Source: an uncultured Clostridium sp. (lineage in GTDB: Bacteria > Bacillota > Clostridia > Oscillospirales > Acutalibacteraceae). From it: DNA of 64,000 bases. Made by a program: the position numbers and the translations under genes. Shown here one piece after another: positions 43,291 through 51,851 of the stretch. Positions within the stretch are counted from its first letter, which is position 1. Every line of letters starts with the position of its first letter. The notes under the pieces were generated by a model that worked only from the letters and a program-made list of their open reading frames with translations, was not told the DNA's origin and made no database searches. The DNA lies in the NCBI GenBank assembly GCA_958422185.1, contig CATZNW010000006.1, positions 24,950 to 88,949 of the forward strand, in the 5' to 3' direction.

Positions 43291-43570
43291 TTTGCATATC
43301 TCCCTTCTGTAATTTGCTTTGTTTTAAAGATTTTTTACACAAAAGGGCATAAAAAATCCACTGCCCCTGTTTAAGGCGCAAAAAACTCTTGATAGCGTTC
43401 TTACGGGGTAGGGCAATGGTAAACAATACTTGGAATATATACTTGTATCCTATATATTAAAAGGAAAAATACGGGCGGCCGAAACAAGCCGCGATTTTCA
43501 TAAAAGTATTGTCTGCCGCGCCCGTACTTCGTGAACTGCCGTCCATATTCTCACCTCTTTTTCTGAATTT
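43291..43570 (-). promoter_or_regulatory. Structured leader of mgtE with alternative hairpins
   Basis: In the minus-strand RNA, TACGGGCGCGGC (43515-43526) can pair with GCCGCCCGTA (43470-43479) to make a terminator-like hairpin followed by TTTTTCCTTTT. The loop segment ACAATACTT (43504-43512) is exactly complementary to AAGTATTGT (43423-43431). Further down, CCATTGCCC (43411-43419) can pair with GGGCAGTGG (43358-43366), which competes with a GGGCA/TGCCC hairpin followed by TTTT (43341-43366). This looks like an attenuator. M-box conserved sequences were not found. Confidence 0.55.
43457..43546 (-). CDS. Putative 29-residue leader peptide of mgtE
   Basis: A small ORF in the mgtE leader starts at an ATG with AGAGGTGAG placed 7 nt upstream and ends in TAA. 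Its product starts MDGSSRSTGAADNTF and ends GRPYFSF. Its coding sequence covers the complete terminator-like hairpin, so ribosomes translating it would melt that hairpin. It therefore may be a regulatory uORF, comparable in principle to leader peptides of enteric Mg2+ transporter genes, although the sequence is unrelated. Evidence is only the ribosome binding site, position and structure overlap. Confidence 0.45.
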   Translation of the reverse strand: MDGSSRSTGAADNTFMKIAACFGRPYFSF

Positions 43571-43576
43571 GCAATT

Positions 43577-43605
43577 AATATATCACACAAGCCTTAGCCT
43601 GTCAA
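43577..43605 (-). promoter_or_regulatory. Promoter of mgtE leader
   Basis: Minus strand TTGACA (43600-43605), 17-bp spacer, TATATT (43577-43582). Start near 43570 gives a 280-nt leader. Confidence 0.75.
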
Positions 43606-43719
43606 TGAAGAAAATGAATGAATTTAATTTTTTAAGCGCAGCCGCGTGTTGCAAATATAAGAGCCTGTATGTTAAAATAAAACGGGTAGTTTATGATCAT
43701 TAATATTTAGGAGAATGCT

Positions 43720-45573
43720 ATGGGTTCGTTTCTTCCTATAAATGCAAAAGAATGTAAAAGCCGCGGCTGGGATCAGGTCGATTTCGTATATGTTACGGGT
43801 GATGCTTATGTCGATCATCCGTCTTTCGGTGTATCCATCATTTCACGTGTGCTTGAAAACGAAGGATTTAAAGTTGCTATATTAAGCCAGCCGGATTGGA
43901 AAAAAGATTCTGATTTTACCCAGTTCGGTACGCCGCGCCTCGGTTTCCTCGTTACGGCAGGCAATATAGATTCCATGGTCGCTCATTACACCGCCGCCAA
44001 AAAGATCCGCAGCAACGACGCTTATACACCGGGCGGAAAGGCCGGTAAAAGGCCGGACAGAGCCGTTACAGTCTATTCCAGAATAATCAAGCGGCTTTAT
44101 CCTGATTCGCCGCTCATCATCGGCGGGCTGGAGGCGTCACTGCGCCGTTTTGCCCATTATGATTACTGGGCGGATAAGATCATGCCGTCCGTCCTGATCG
44201 ATTCCGGCGCCGATATTCTTATTTACGGCATGGGTGAAAAGCAGATAACTGAGATCGCCGGCCGCCTTGATTCGGGCGAAACCGTCCGTTCCCTCACCGA
44301 TATAAAAGGCACCTGTTACGCTGTGGATGTGCGTGACACGCCGTACAGGGGCGTTGAAGTGCCTTCGCTTGAAAACTGTATAAATTCCAAAAAAGAATAC
44401 GCTAAATCCGTGCGTGTGGAGCAGGACGAGCAGGATCATATTCGCGGCAGGGCAGTTCGCCAGAGGCACGGCAAACTGATGCTTGTTCAAAATGAACCAA
44501 TGCCGCCGCTTGAAACTGACGAACTTGATCAAGTCTATTCCCTGCCGTATATGCGCGCCTATCATCCGTCTTATGAGGCGCTTGGGGGCGTTCCCGGAAT
44601 AGAGGAAGTGCGCTTTTCCATAACGCATAACAGGGGCTGCTACGGGGGATGCAATTTTTGCTCTATCCAGTTTCATCAGGGGCGTTATGTTACCTCGCGC
44701 AGCAAAGAGAGTATCCTGAATGAAGCAAAACTTATTACTGAGATGCCTGGATTTAAAGGGTATATCCATGATATAGGCGGTCCCACGGCAAATTTCCGCC
44801 GGCCGTCCTGCGATTTCCAGCTGACCCACGGGCTTTGCAAGGGCAAAAAATGCCTCGCCCCTAAGCCCTGCCCGAATCTTATTGCGGACCACAGCGAATA
44901 TCTTGATATACTGCGCAGTGTCCGCAGTCTTCCGAATATCAAAAAGGTGTTTATCAGAAGCGGAATAAGATACGATTATCTTTTGCAGGATAAGGATGAC
45001 ACTTTTTTTAAAGAACTGGTGAAACACCATGTTTCCGGTCAGTTGAAGGTAGCGCCGGAACACTGCAGCGCCGCAGTGCTAGATAAAATGGGCAAACCCC
45101 ATATAGAAGCGTATATTGAATTTTCAAAACGGTATTTCAGCTATACGAATTCCGTGCATAAAGAACAGTATCTTGTGCCGTATCTTATGTCCAGCCATCC
45201 CGGGTCAACGCTTGACGACGCAATCGAACTTGCCTGCTTTTTAAAGAAAAATCATATCCGCCCGGAACAGGTGCAGGATTTTTATCCGACTCCCGGCACA
45301 ATCTCTACCTGTATGTTTTATACGGGGCTTGATCCTTATACAATGCAGCCCGTTTATGTTGCGAAAACGCCGCATGAAAAGGCATTGCAGCGTGCGCTTC
45401 TTCAGTATTATGATCCCAAAAAGCGTGAACTCTGCGAGGAGGCTTTACGAAAAGCGCGCAGGCAGGATCTTATCGGAAACGGTAAAAACTGCCTTATTCC
45501 TTTTGTGTCTTCTCATGCGAATAATAAAAACAAACGCCCGACCTACGGTAAAAAACACACCGGTAAAAGATAA
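43720..45573 (+). CDS. YgiQ family radical SAM protein
   Basis: A 617-residue protein of the YgiQ/UPF0313 family. An N-terminal domain (about 1-280) precedes the radical SAM core with NRGCYGGCNFCSIQFHQG (CX3CX2C). APEHCS and YLMSSHPGSTLDDA are later family signatures, and a basic C-terminal tail (NNKNKRPTYGKKHTGKR) is present. The reaction is unknown for this family. AGGAG lies 6 nt before the ATG. It is followed after 23 nt by the DUF4838 gene. Confidence 0.92.
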   Translation: MGSFLPINAKECKSRGWDQVDFVYVTGDAYVDHPSFGVSIISRVLENEGFKVAILSQPDWKKDSDFTQFGTPRLGFLVTAGNIDSMVAHYTAAKKIRSNDAYTPGGKAGKRPDRAVTVYSRIIKRLYPDSPLIIGGLEASLRRFAHYDYWADKIMPSVLIDSGADILIYGMGEKQITEIAGRLDSGETVRSLTDIKGTCYAVDVRDTPYRGVEVPSLENCINSKKEYAKSVRVEQDEQDHIRGRAVRQRHGKLMLVQNEPMPPLETDELDQVYSLPYMRAYHPSYEALGGVPGIEEVRFSITHNRGCYGGCNFCSIQFHQGRYVTSRSKESILNEAKLITEMPGFKGYIHDIGGPTANFRRPSCDFQLTHGLCKGKKCLAPKPCPNLIADHSEYLDILRSVRSLPNIKKVFIRSGIRYDYLLQDKDDTFFKELVKHHVSGQLKVAPEHCSAAVLDKMGKPHIEAYIEFSKRYFSYTNSVHKEQYLVPYLMSSHPGSTLDDAIELACFLKKNHIRPEQVQDFYPTPGTISTCMFYTGLDPYTMQPVYVAKTPHEKALQRALLQYYDPKKRELCEEALRKARRQDLIGNGKNCLIPFVSSHANNKNKRPTYGKKHTGKR

Positions 45574-45596
45574 ATGAACACCTGGAGAATAATGAT

Positions 45597-47558
45597 ATGA
45601 AAAAACTTTTTGCATTTGTGTTGTCCGCAATTATTTTACTGTCCTGCTTTTGGCCCTTCGCATCAGGCAGTGAAAGTGAACCGCTTATGTCAAGCGAAAC
45701 ACTTGATGTGGCGTCACGCATAAACGATTACAACGAGGAAGAAAAAAGAGAGAAATTTGCAAACGGCAGTGCCGGGGCTATTCTTTTCGCTGAAGATGGG
45801 GCAAGTGATTTCACTGTTGTTTATCCGGCAGATGCCTCTGAAACCGTTATCTCTGCGGCAAATGAACTTTCGCAGTATCTCAACAAAGTCATCGGCGCAA
45901 ACGGCAATATGTTCCCTGCCGTGCCGGAAAGCAACTTTGGCGGCGGTAATTTTATAAGCATTGGGCATACTGCAATTGCTGAAAGCGTTGATACTTCAAA
46001 GATTAAAGACGACGGTTATCTTGTCAGCCTTGATCATGGTGAGATCTACATATTGACTCTCAGCGATGAAGATATCTACAACGGCATTTACGGATTCCTT
46101 GAGGATAAACTGGAATGCATGTTTGTGCGTGAGGATTATGATTATGTGCCGGAATTTCCCACTGTGTATTTTGAGCCGGAAGTTTATATAAGCAACCCTG
46201 ATTTTGCATGGCGCAAGGTGTTTCAGTATGAGGTCGCTCAGAACGGCTGGTACAGAAAACTGAAAAACAACGGCGCGGTAGCGGAAAATATAGAGCAGAA
46301 TGCCGGCTGGGGCACCTGGTGCCATTCCTCGTTCACTTTTGTAAGTCCTGAGGAGTATCGGGAAACGCACCCGGAATATTTTTCCTATAATGCTGACGGT
46401 GAACCTGCCCAGCTTTGTCTGACGAATCCTGAAGTTTATCCCATAATCGAGCAGAAGATGGCGGAACTTATGCAGGCAGAGCCGGATAAAAAATACTGGG
46501 ATTTCAGCCTTAACGATAATTATGATTACTGCAAGTGTGCAAACTGCGCTGTTGTTCTTGAAAAAACAGGTTCAATGATGGGCACGATGCTGCCTGTTAT
46601 CAATTCCCTTGCGCAAAAATTTCCGGATAAGATCATTTCTACCCTTGCGTATTTTTATAATGAAGCAGTGCCGAAAGGGATGATTTGCGAGGAAAATGTA
46701 AATATCGTTCTCTGCCCTATAAATACGGGCCAGCTTTACAGCTATTATTACGGCGCTTCCGAGAAAGCGCAAAAAGCAAAAGACTTGATCGAAGACTGGA
46801 GCGCCGTATGCAATAATCTGCTTATATGGGATTACGTTATTGATTTTCAGAATCTGTTAATGCCGTATCCGAACTTTGATGTGCAGAAAGATAATCACAG
46901 TCTGTATCTTGATAATAATGTGAAAGCTGTTTTCCATCAGGGCAGCAGGGAAAAGAATGATGAAATGGCACGCCTGCGTTCTTATGTGCTTTCAAAGCAA
47001 CTCTGGGATAACGGTATTGACGTCAGCGCGGTCATCGCAAAGTATTTAAATGTAACATACGGCCCGGCGGCTGTTTATGTTGCCGATTATCTGGATATGA
47101 TGAACAGCGAACTGAAAAACGGCGCAAAGGATCTTGATCTTTACGACAGCGTGGCTCAGCACAGCGGCGATTATCTGTCAAAAAAGAATAATGACAAATA
47201 TCTTGAGCTTATCAATTCCGCAATCCATGAGGCAGGCGGGGATGAGAGAATCATCGGATGCCTTGAAGAGATAAAAATAAATATACTCTATGCCGTTATG
47301 AACGAGGGCAATCTGCTTTATAACAGAAAAAAAGACGCTTTTTCGGAATTTACGTCTCTTATGAGCGAGCATGATATTGAGCAGCCTCACGAGGTCGGCG
47401 TGACGATGGATGAATATATCCTTACAGAGTATCCGCTCGTTTTAAGAAACACCGCTCTTAAGATCGCCGCCTGTGTCGCTGCATCTATATTTGCCGCCGG
47501 TATTGCGGCAGGCGCTGCGGTGATAATAAAAAAGACTAAAGCAAGAAAGAAAAATTAA
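45597..47558 (+). CDS. DUF4838 secreted protein with C-terminal membrane anchor
   Basis: A 653-residue exported protein. An N-terminal signal (MKKLFAFVLSAIILLSCFWP) and a C-terminal hydrophobic helix (IAACVAASIFAAGIAAGAAV) followed by KKTKARKKN predict a surface protein anchored at its C-terminus. The N-terminal domain (about 65-190, TVVYPADASETVISAANELSQYL) resembles the domain before GH20/GH67 catalytic barrels, and the central DUF4838 region includes YWDFSLNDNYDYCKCANC. This points to a carbohydrate-active enzyme of unknown specificity. It is probably cotranscribed with ygiQ. Confidence 0.82.
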   Translation: MKKLFAFVLSAIILLSCFWPFASGSESEPLMSSETLDVASRINDYNEEEKREKFANGSAGAILFAEDGASDFTVVYPADASETVISAANELSQYLNKVIGANGNMFPAVPESNFGGGNFISIGHTAIAESVDTSKIKDDGYLVSLDHGEIYILTLSDEDIYNGIYGFLEDKLECMFVREDYDYVPEFPTVYFEPEVYISNPDFAWRKVFQYEVAQNGWYRKLKNNGAVAENIEQNAGWGTWCHSSFTFVSPEEYRETHPEYFSYNADGEPAQLCLTNPEVYPIIEQKMAELMQAEPDKKYWDFSLNDNYDYCKCANCAVVLEKTGSMMGTMLPVINSLAQKFPDKIISTLAYFYNEAVPKGMICEENVNIVLCPINTGQLYSYYYGASEKAQKAKDLIEDWSAVCNNLLIWDYVIDFQNLLMPYPNFDVQKDNHSLYLDNNVKAVFHQGSREKNDEMARLRSYVLSKQLWDNGIDVSAVIAKYLNVTYGPAAVYVADYLDMMNSELKNGAKDLDLYDSVAQHSGDYLSKKNNDKYLELINSAIHEAGGDERIIGCLEEIKINILYAVMNEGNLLYNRKKDAFSEFTSLMSEHDIEQPHEVGVTMDEYILTEYPLVLRNTALKIAACVAASIFAAGIAAGAAVIIKKTKARKKN

Positions 47559-47575
47559 GTGCGGGTGCAGTATGT

Positions 47576-47620
47576 AAAGATGACCGGTTCGCATACATAA
47601 GGCGAGCCGGTCATCTTTTA
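47576..47620 (+). terminator. Terminator after DUF4838 gene
   Basis: AAAGATGACCGGTTCGC and GGCGAGCCGGTCATCTTTT form a long, nearly perfect hairpin. Confidence 0.9.
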
Positions 47621-47637
47621 TCAAATGCAGTTTCAGA

Positions 47638-48036
47638 TCATTCCTGAGGAGGTATCAGATTGCTTATATACGGACGTTTTCCGGAAAGCACCTCATTATA
47701 GAAATTTTGTTTCCAGTCAATATATGCAACGCTGTCTTCTAACTCTTTTATGGTATCTCTTAAAGCCGCCTGTTTCTTTTCCAGCATTATCTTTCGCTGC
47801 GGAATAGTGGCTTCACCGCCAAGGCAAAGCTCAAGGTATACTCTCATCTCCTGGATGCTCATACCGCATTTTTTCAGGCATACAAGATCTTTTATCCATT
47901 TAACGTCGCGCTCGTCAAATATCCTGCGGTTGTTCGCGTCTCTTTTCACATTCGGTATAAGCCCTTCATTGCAATAATATTTCAAAGCCTGATATGTCAT
48001 ATTTGTTTCCCTGCAGACCTGCATCATCGTATACAT
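47638..48036 (-). CDS. MerR family regulator
   Basis: A 132-residue MerR protein. The N-terminal winged helix (MMQVCRETNMTYQALKYYCNEGLIP with NRRIFDERDVKWIKDL) is followed by a long coiled-coil helix (about residues 75-110) and a short tail. There is only one cysteine pair in the DNA-binding half and no metal-binding C-terminal loop, so an organic or aldehyde signal is more likely than a metal. It is divergent from an iron alcohol dehydrogenase gene whose promoter has the MerR-type 19-bp spacer. Confidence 0.88.
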   Translation of the reverse strand: MYTMMQVCRETNMTYQALKYYCNEGLIPNVKRDANNRRIFDERDVKWIKDLVCLKKCGMSIQEMRVYLELCLGGEATIPQRKIMLEKKQAALRDTIKELEDSVAYIDWKQNFYNEVLSGKRPYISNLIPPQE

Positions 48037-48089
48037 AGATTCATCCTCTTTTCATAAACTTAAAATTTTATATTTTTTTGAAAAAAGTC

Positions 48090-48127
48090 TTGACCGGTAG
48101 TTACAACCGCATAGTATAATCGGTTGT
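48090..48127 (+). promoter_or_regulatory. MerR-type promoter with 19-bp spacer and dyad operator
   Basis: TTGACC (48090-48095), 19-bp spacer, TATAAT (48115-48120). The imperfect palindrome CGGTAGTTACAACCG (48095-48109) fills the spacer, exactly where MerR proteins bind and untwist DNA. ACAACCG (48103-48109) is also repeated inverted as CGGTTGT (48121-48127) across the -10. Confidence 0.75.
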
Positions 48128-48238
48128 AGAAAGCGGCTGTTTCTATCGGATTATACTATTAAAACAAAAAATATGCAAGCAGTATATTCCAAGTTTTAAA
48201 ACGCCGCTGTTTTATGGCCTTTAAAGCCGGAAAGGAAA

Positions 48239-49390
48239 GTGAATACTGTGGAAAAATTTATTTATTCTTATCCAACAAAAGTTTATTTCGGGGAGGATAC
48301 CGCTGCTCATTCCCTGAAAAATGAGCTTCCCAATATGGGCACAACGGTTATGCTTGCCTACGGCGGCTCAATAGTAAAAAACGGTATCTATTCGGAAATC
48401 AAAAGTATTTTGGAAAGCGCGGGAAAAGAAGTGGTCGATTTCTCAGGTATAACGCCAAATCCCACATATGCCAAGGCTCAGGAAGGGGCGGCGCTTGCAC
48501 AAGAAAAAAACGTTGATTTTATTCTTGCCGTGGGCGGCGGCAGCGTAACGGATTGCTGCAAGGTGATCTCCGCTCAGGCAAAGCTTGATGAGGATATATG
48601 GGACATGGAATATGTTTCCGGAAAATTTCCTCAGTCAGGCATACCTTTGGGCGCAGTAGTGACCGCTTCGGGTACGGGTGCTGAAATGAATTCCGGAGCC
48701 GTAATCACATATGAGGAAAAAATGTGGAAAGGCCCCATAGTCGGTACCGGTGCGTCATTTGCAATACTTGACCCGGCATATACTGCAACGGTACCTCCCA
48801 TCCAGGTGCTTTCGGGGGCCTTTGATACACTGAGTCACGCAATGGAAACCTATTTTGGCACCTCTGATGAGGGAAACGTTTCAGACGATATTGCACTGGC
48901 GGTTATGCGGAATACAGTGGCCAATATGCGCAGAATCGCAGGGGATATTAATGATATGCAGGCACGCGGAAATCTTATGTGGGATTCGGCAATGGCTGAA
49001 AACGGCATACTTAAGGTGGGCAGGTCGACCGATTTTCAGGCCCACCAGATAGAGCATCAGTTAGGCGCGTATACAGATTGCAATCACGGGCAGGGACTTG
49101 CAGTAATACAGCCGGTTTATTACCGCCATATTGTGAAGGACGCTCCGGAAAAATTCGGCCGTTTTGCAAAGGAAGTCTTTGGAAAAGACAGTGCGCAAAA
49201 AGGGCTGGATGCGTTGTCAGAATTTATACTTAAATGCGGTCTTCCTGCTAAGCTTACAGAACTCAGGTCAAAGATCATTATCACTCCCGAAATACTCAGG
49301 CAGATAGCGGATACGTGTAACATTATCAAAAGTAATCCGCGCGAACTCAGCCGTGATGAAATATACGAGATCTTAACGGAGTGCATGTAA
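48239..49390 (+). CDS. Iron-containing alcohol dehydrogenase (BDH/YqdH type)
   Basis: A 383-residue group III (iron-dependent) alcohol dehydrogenase close to NADPH-dependent butanol dehydrogenases. AVGGGSVTDCCKVI is the NAD(P)-binding GGGS motif, and metal ligands lie in DTLSHAMETY, HQIEHQLGAYTDCNHGQGLAVI. It interconverts alcohols and aldehydes. The start is either GTG at 48239 (3 nt from AAAGG) or GTG at 48248 (12 nt away); neither spacing is ideal. The MerR gene and its operator upstream suggest aldehyde- or alcohol-responsive control. Confidence 0.9.
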   Translation: MNTVEKFIYSYPTKVYFGEDTAAHSLKNELPNMGTTVMLAYGGSIVKNGIYSEIKSILESAGKEVVDFSGITPNPTYAKAQEGAALAQEKNVDFILAVGGGSVTDCCKVISAQAKLDEDIWDMEYVSGKFPQSGIPLGAVVTASGTGAEMNSGAVITYEEKMWKGPIVGTGASFAILDPAYTATVPPIQVLSGAFDTLSHAMETYFGTSDEGNVSDDIALAVMRNTVANMRRIAGDINDMQARGNLMWDSAMAENGILKVGRSTDFQAHQIEHQLGAYTDCNHGQGLAVIQPVYYRHIVKDAPEKFGRFAKEVFGKDSAQKGLDALSEFILKCGLPAKLTELRSKIIITPEILRQIADTCNIIKSNPRELSRDEIYEILTECM

Positions 49391-49623
49391 AAGAAAATTC
49401 GAAACGCAATTTAAAGAAAAGAGCAAAGATGATTAAATGAACCTTTGAAATTCCCGCTGTGCTGACAATGCTGTTTCACTTTTCTGTCCCCGGTATCGGA
49501 GGATTTACTTTTTTGCTTTGCTTAGCAGGACAGATCGGGCGCTGCAAGACCTCTGTCTTTTCCTGATCATGTTCCGGATGCATTTGCCGTTGCTTTTTCC
49601 TATATTATTAAATTGAGATATAT

Positions 49624-49658
49624 GTAAAGAAGGGAGGATATTATCCTCCCTTCTTTAC
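49624..49658. terminator. Perfect 35-bp palindrome, terminator of GH18 gene
   Basis: GTAAAGAAGGGAGGATA, one T, then TATCCTCCCTTCTTTAC: perfect 17-bp arms around one base. It lies directly behind the minus-strand GH18 gene stop. The 230 bp between it and the alcohol dehydrogenase gene hold no gene I can support. Confidence 0.75.
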
Positions 49659-49659
49659 G

Positions 49660-51651
49660 TCACCAGTTTATAAAATATCTGTTGAGCGCGTTTTCTATTC
49701 CGCAGGCAACGCTGTTCGGATCGTCCATGGTCTTGTCACACGCAACTCTGAATACCATTACGCCGCCGCAGCCGGTAAACAGCGCGTATGCCGTTTTGTC
49801 GCCCGCAAGTGCGGGGGAGCAGAAGGTGCCCTCGTAAACCTGATCTGCATCGTGAACAGTATAGTATTTGTTGTCCCAGTAATTCGCCTCGTCAAGATCG
49901 CGCCATGTTGCCCAGTATGGCGTGCCGTTTACGGGTCTGCCGTAAGCTGCAATGCCTATATTTATTTTGCTTATGTCCGCACCGTTATCTATGAATGCCT
50001 GCAGCCCTTCCTGCGCCTGCTGAAGCGAACTCTGGTATCCGTCCTCATCGCTTCCGTCATATGCCATAAACTGGATCTGATCGAGCCGGTCAAGCGTTTC
50101 CTTGCTCATTCCAAGACTTCCCGCGGAGAGCGCGGCGGTAAGGATCGCGTCAGGATTCGCCTTTTGCAGTTCATCATCAAGATGCGCAATAAATTTGTCG
50201 TAATTATCCCAGTCCGAAGCAGTTTGCGGGTATTCCCAGTCAATGTCAACGCCGTCAAAATCATATTTTGCCGCAAAAGCAGCGATTTTATCGGCGATCG
50301 GTTCCCAGTATTGGGCCATGTAGCCATTCACGCCGTTATGTCCTTCTCCCCATGTGCCGTCCGCAAGGGCTGTTATAACAAGCTTGACCTCATGTTCGGG
50401 ATTAGAGCGGCGGGAAATGATTTCCTTAAGCGCCTCTATCTCACGCGCAAACTGCTCTTCTCCGCCGTCACCGAAGCCCATGTTCCCGTTTTCATCCCAG
50501 TGTACAGCGCCGAAAACGATGATTGTGCTGTACACATCATAAAAACGCGCGTAGTTTGCCACATATTCGTCACCGCGGGCCAGTATCTCGGTCGGCACAT
50601 CGCCGTCAAGCCGCTGGTATGCGGTAACTTCAAAGTTTTCCGGCGCGCGCTGAGGCTCGTTAAAAAGTTTTATAGATCTGATTTTTACCGGAGTATTACT
50701 GTCCCTGAACTTATCAATGGAAAGCCGTATGCGGTCAGTTGTTACAGCGTCAAAACTGCAAAGGCGCTGCGTTTGTATTTTTTCGCTCTGATAGACCGTT
50801 TCCCATTCGCCGTTGATCAGCGCCTGGAGACGAAAGTACTGCGCCTCATTGCCGACCTCTTCAATTATCGCAGTGTTAAATGTCTGCCGACCGTCAAGCT
50901 GGATCTCAACATAACTGTTGTTTATATCCGCTTCGGCGTTTGCCGGCATACGGTCAGGATCCTGCGCGGTCCAGCACTTGCCGTTATCTGCCAGCAGGTT
51001 TTCAGCGTCTGCCTTTTCTCCCTGTTTTAGACTTTCATAAACGATTTGCGCTCCGTCCATAAGATCCTCCGATTGAAGTGTTACAGGCGGCAGATCATCA
51101 CTTGAAGCAGAACCGCCTATTCCGGAAAGTGCTGTCGGGCTGATCGTCAACGCCGCTATAACAACACAGGCAACAACTGTTTTAGCCGCTTTTTTCGGCG
51201 TCTGTACAACGGCAACAGCAAGTGCGGCTGCAAGCGCGGCGCCAAGGTAACCTATATTCGGGAGCAGACTGTTGAAGCCCTTTGAAAACCCTGCTGCGGA
51301 AAAGCCCTGGTCTATGCCGAAAAGCAGTATAAATGTATAAATAAACGTGATTATGCTGAGTACGGCAGAGATACTGTGTATGATGGTGTATATTTTAACT
51401 GCTTTGCTGTTTATCTGGTTCTCACCAAAGGCATGGATAAGCAGCATGATAAGCGACAATCCTGCGCATATGCCGGTTATGCAAAGCATCAGAGTAATAA
51501 ACCCTTCGCCCAGCGGGTACAGCTCGGAGATCCAGCCGTATGCCCAGTTGCTGCTGTAAAAGAACGTGAACGCCAAGGCGGAAAACGCAAAGAAAATAAA
51601 TGCCCCGGCGCGCGAACCGACTGCTTTGGCAGCTTTTTTGATGGCTTTCAT
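49660..51651 (-). CDS. Membrane protein fused to discoidin-like and GH18 domains
   Basis: A 663-residue protein. The N-terminal 180 residues hold five or so hydrophobic helices, an unusual membrane module for a glycosidase. A discoidin (F5/8C)-like beta-sandwich follows (about 215-350, with the NSYVEIQLDGRQTFN and RIRLSIDKFRDSNTPVKIRSIKLF strands), then a GH18 barrel (about 360-663) with the DxxDxDxE motif FDGVDIDWEYP and catalytic Glu at about residue 473. By family it hydrolyses chitin, chitobiose-core or peptidoglycan-like beta-1,4-GlcNAc bonds. The start at 51651 was chosen by a GGTGA site and the conserved-looking basic N-terminus. Confidence 0.85.
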   Translation of the reverse strand: MKAIKKAAKAVGSRAGAFIFFAFSALAFTFFYSSNWAYGWISELYPLGEGFITLMLCITGICAGLSLIMLLIHAFGENQINSKAVKIYTIIHSISAVLSIITFIYTFILLFGIDQGFSAAGFSKGFNSLLPNIGYLGAALAAALAVAVVQTPKKAAKTVVACVVIAALTISPTALSGIGGSASSDDLPPVTLQSEDLMDGAQIVYESLKQGEKADAENLLADNGKCWTAQDPDRMPANAEADINNSYVEIQLDGRQTFNTAIIEEVGNEAQYFRLQALINGEWETVYQSEKIQTQRLCSFDAVTTDRIRLSIDKFRDSNTPVKIRSIKLFNEPQRAPENFEVTAYQRLDGDVPTEILARGDEYVANYARFYDVYSTIIVFGAVHWDENGNMGFGDGGEEQFAREIEALKEIISRRSNPEHEVKLVITALADGTWGEGHNGVNGYMAQYWEPIADKIAAFAAKYDFDGVDIDWEYPQTASDWDNYDKFIAHLDDELQKANPDAILTAALSAGSLGMSKETLDRLDQIQFMAYDGSDEDGYQSSLQQAQEGLQAFIDNGADISKINIGIAAYGRPVNGTPYWATWRDLDEANYWDNKYYTVHDADQVYEGTFCSPALAGDKTAYALFTGCGGVMVFRVACDKTMDDPNSVACGIENALNRYFINW

Positions 51652-51787
51652 AAAATCACCTTCCAGTATTATATAGCTTTGACATATAAATTTTATCATA
51701 AGAAAAACGGCCGAACAATACAAAAAACGGAAATTTAGGCCCATTAAACAGTAATCTTTTATATAAATCGGTAATCTTATTCTATCA

Positions 51788-51816
51788 TTGCTCTTGAAAA
51801 GAAAATGCTGTATAAT
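51788..51816 (+). promoter_or_regulatory. Promoter of NUDIX gene
   Basis: TTGCTC (51788-51793), 17-bp spacer, TATAAT (51811-51816). Confidence 0.65.
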
Positions 51817-51851
51817 AAATTGCACAAATTGAAACGAAAGCAGTTGAGGCT

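Noticed and set aside
43291..43570. M-box Mg2+ riboswitch before mgtE
   Set aside because: Only a GGTGAG stretch fits; the conserved internal M-box segments such as the GAAACGTC region are absent.
44137..45063. 308-codon open frame on the minus strand
   Set aside because: Antisense to the YgiQ radical SAM gene; composition follows from that gene's codon pattern.
49391..49623. Gene remnant between alcohol dehydrogenase and GH18
   Set aside because: A 32-codon hydrophobic frame near 49468 exists, but it lacks a ribosome binding site and any recognisable similarity.
49852..51030. 392-codon open frame on the plus strand
   Set aside because: Antisense to the GH18 membrane protein; no ribosome binding site and no recognisable domain.
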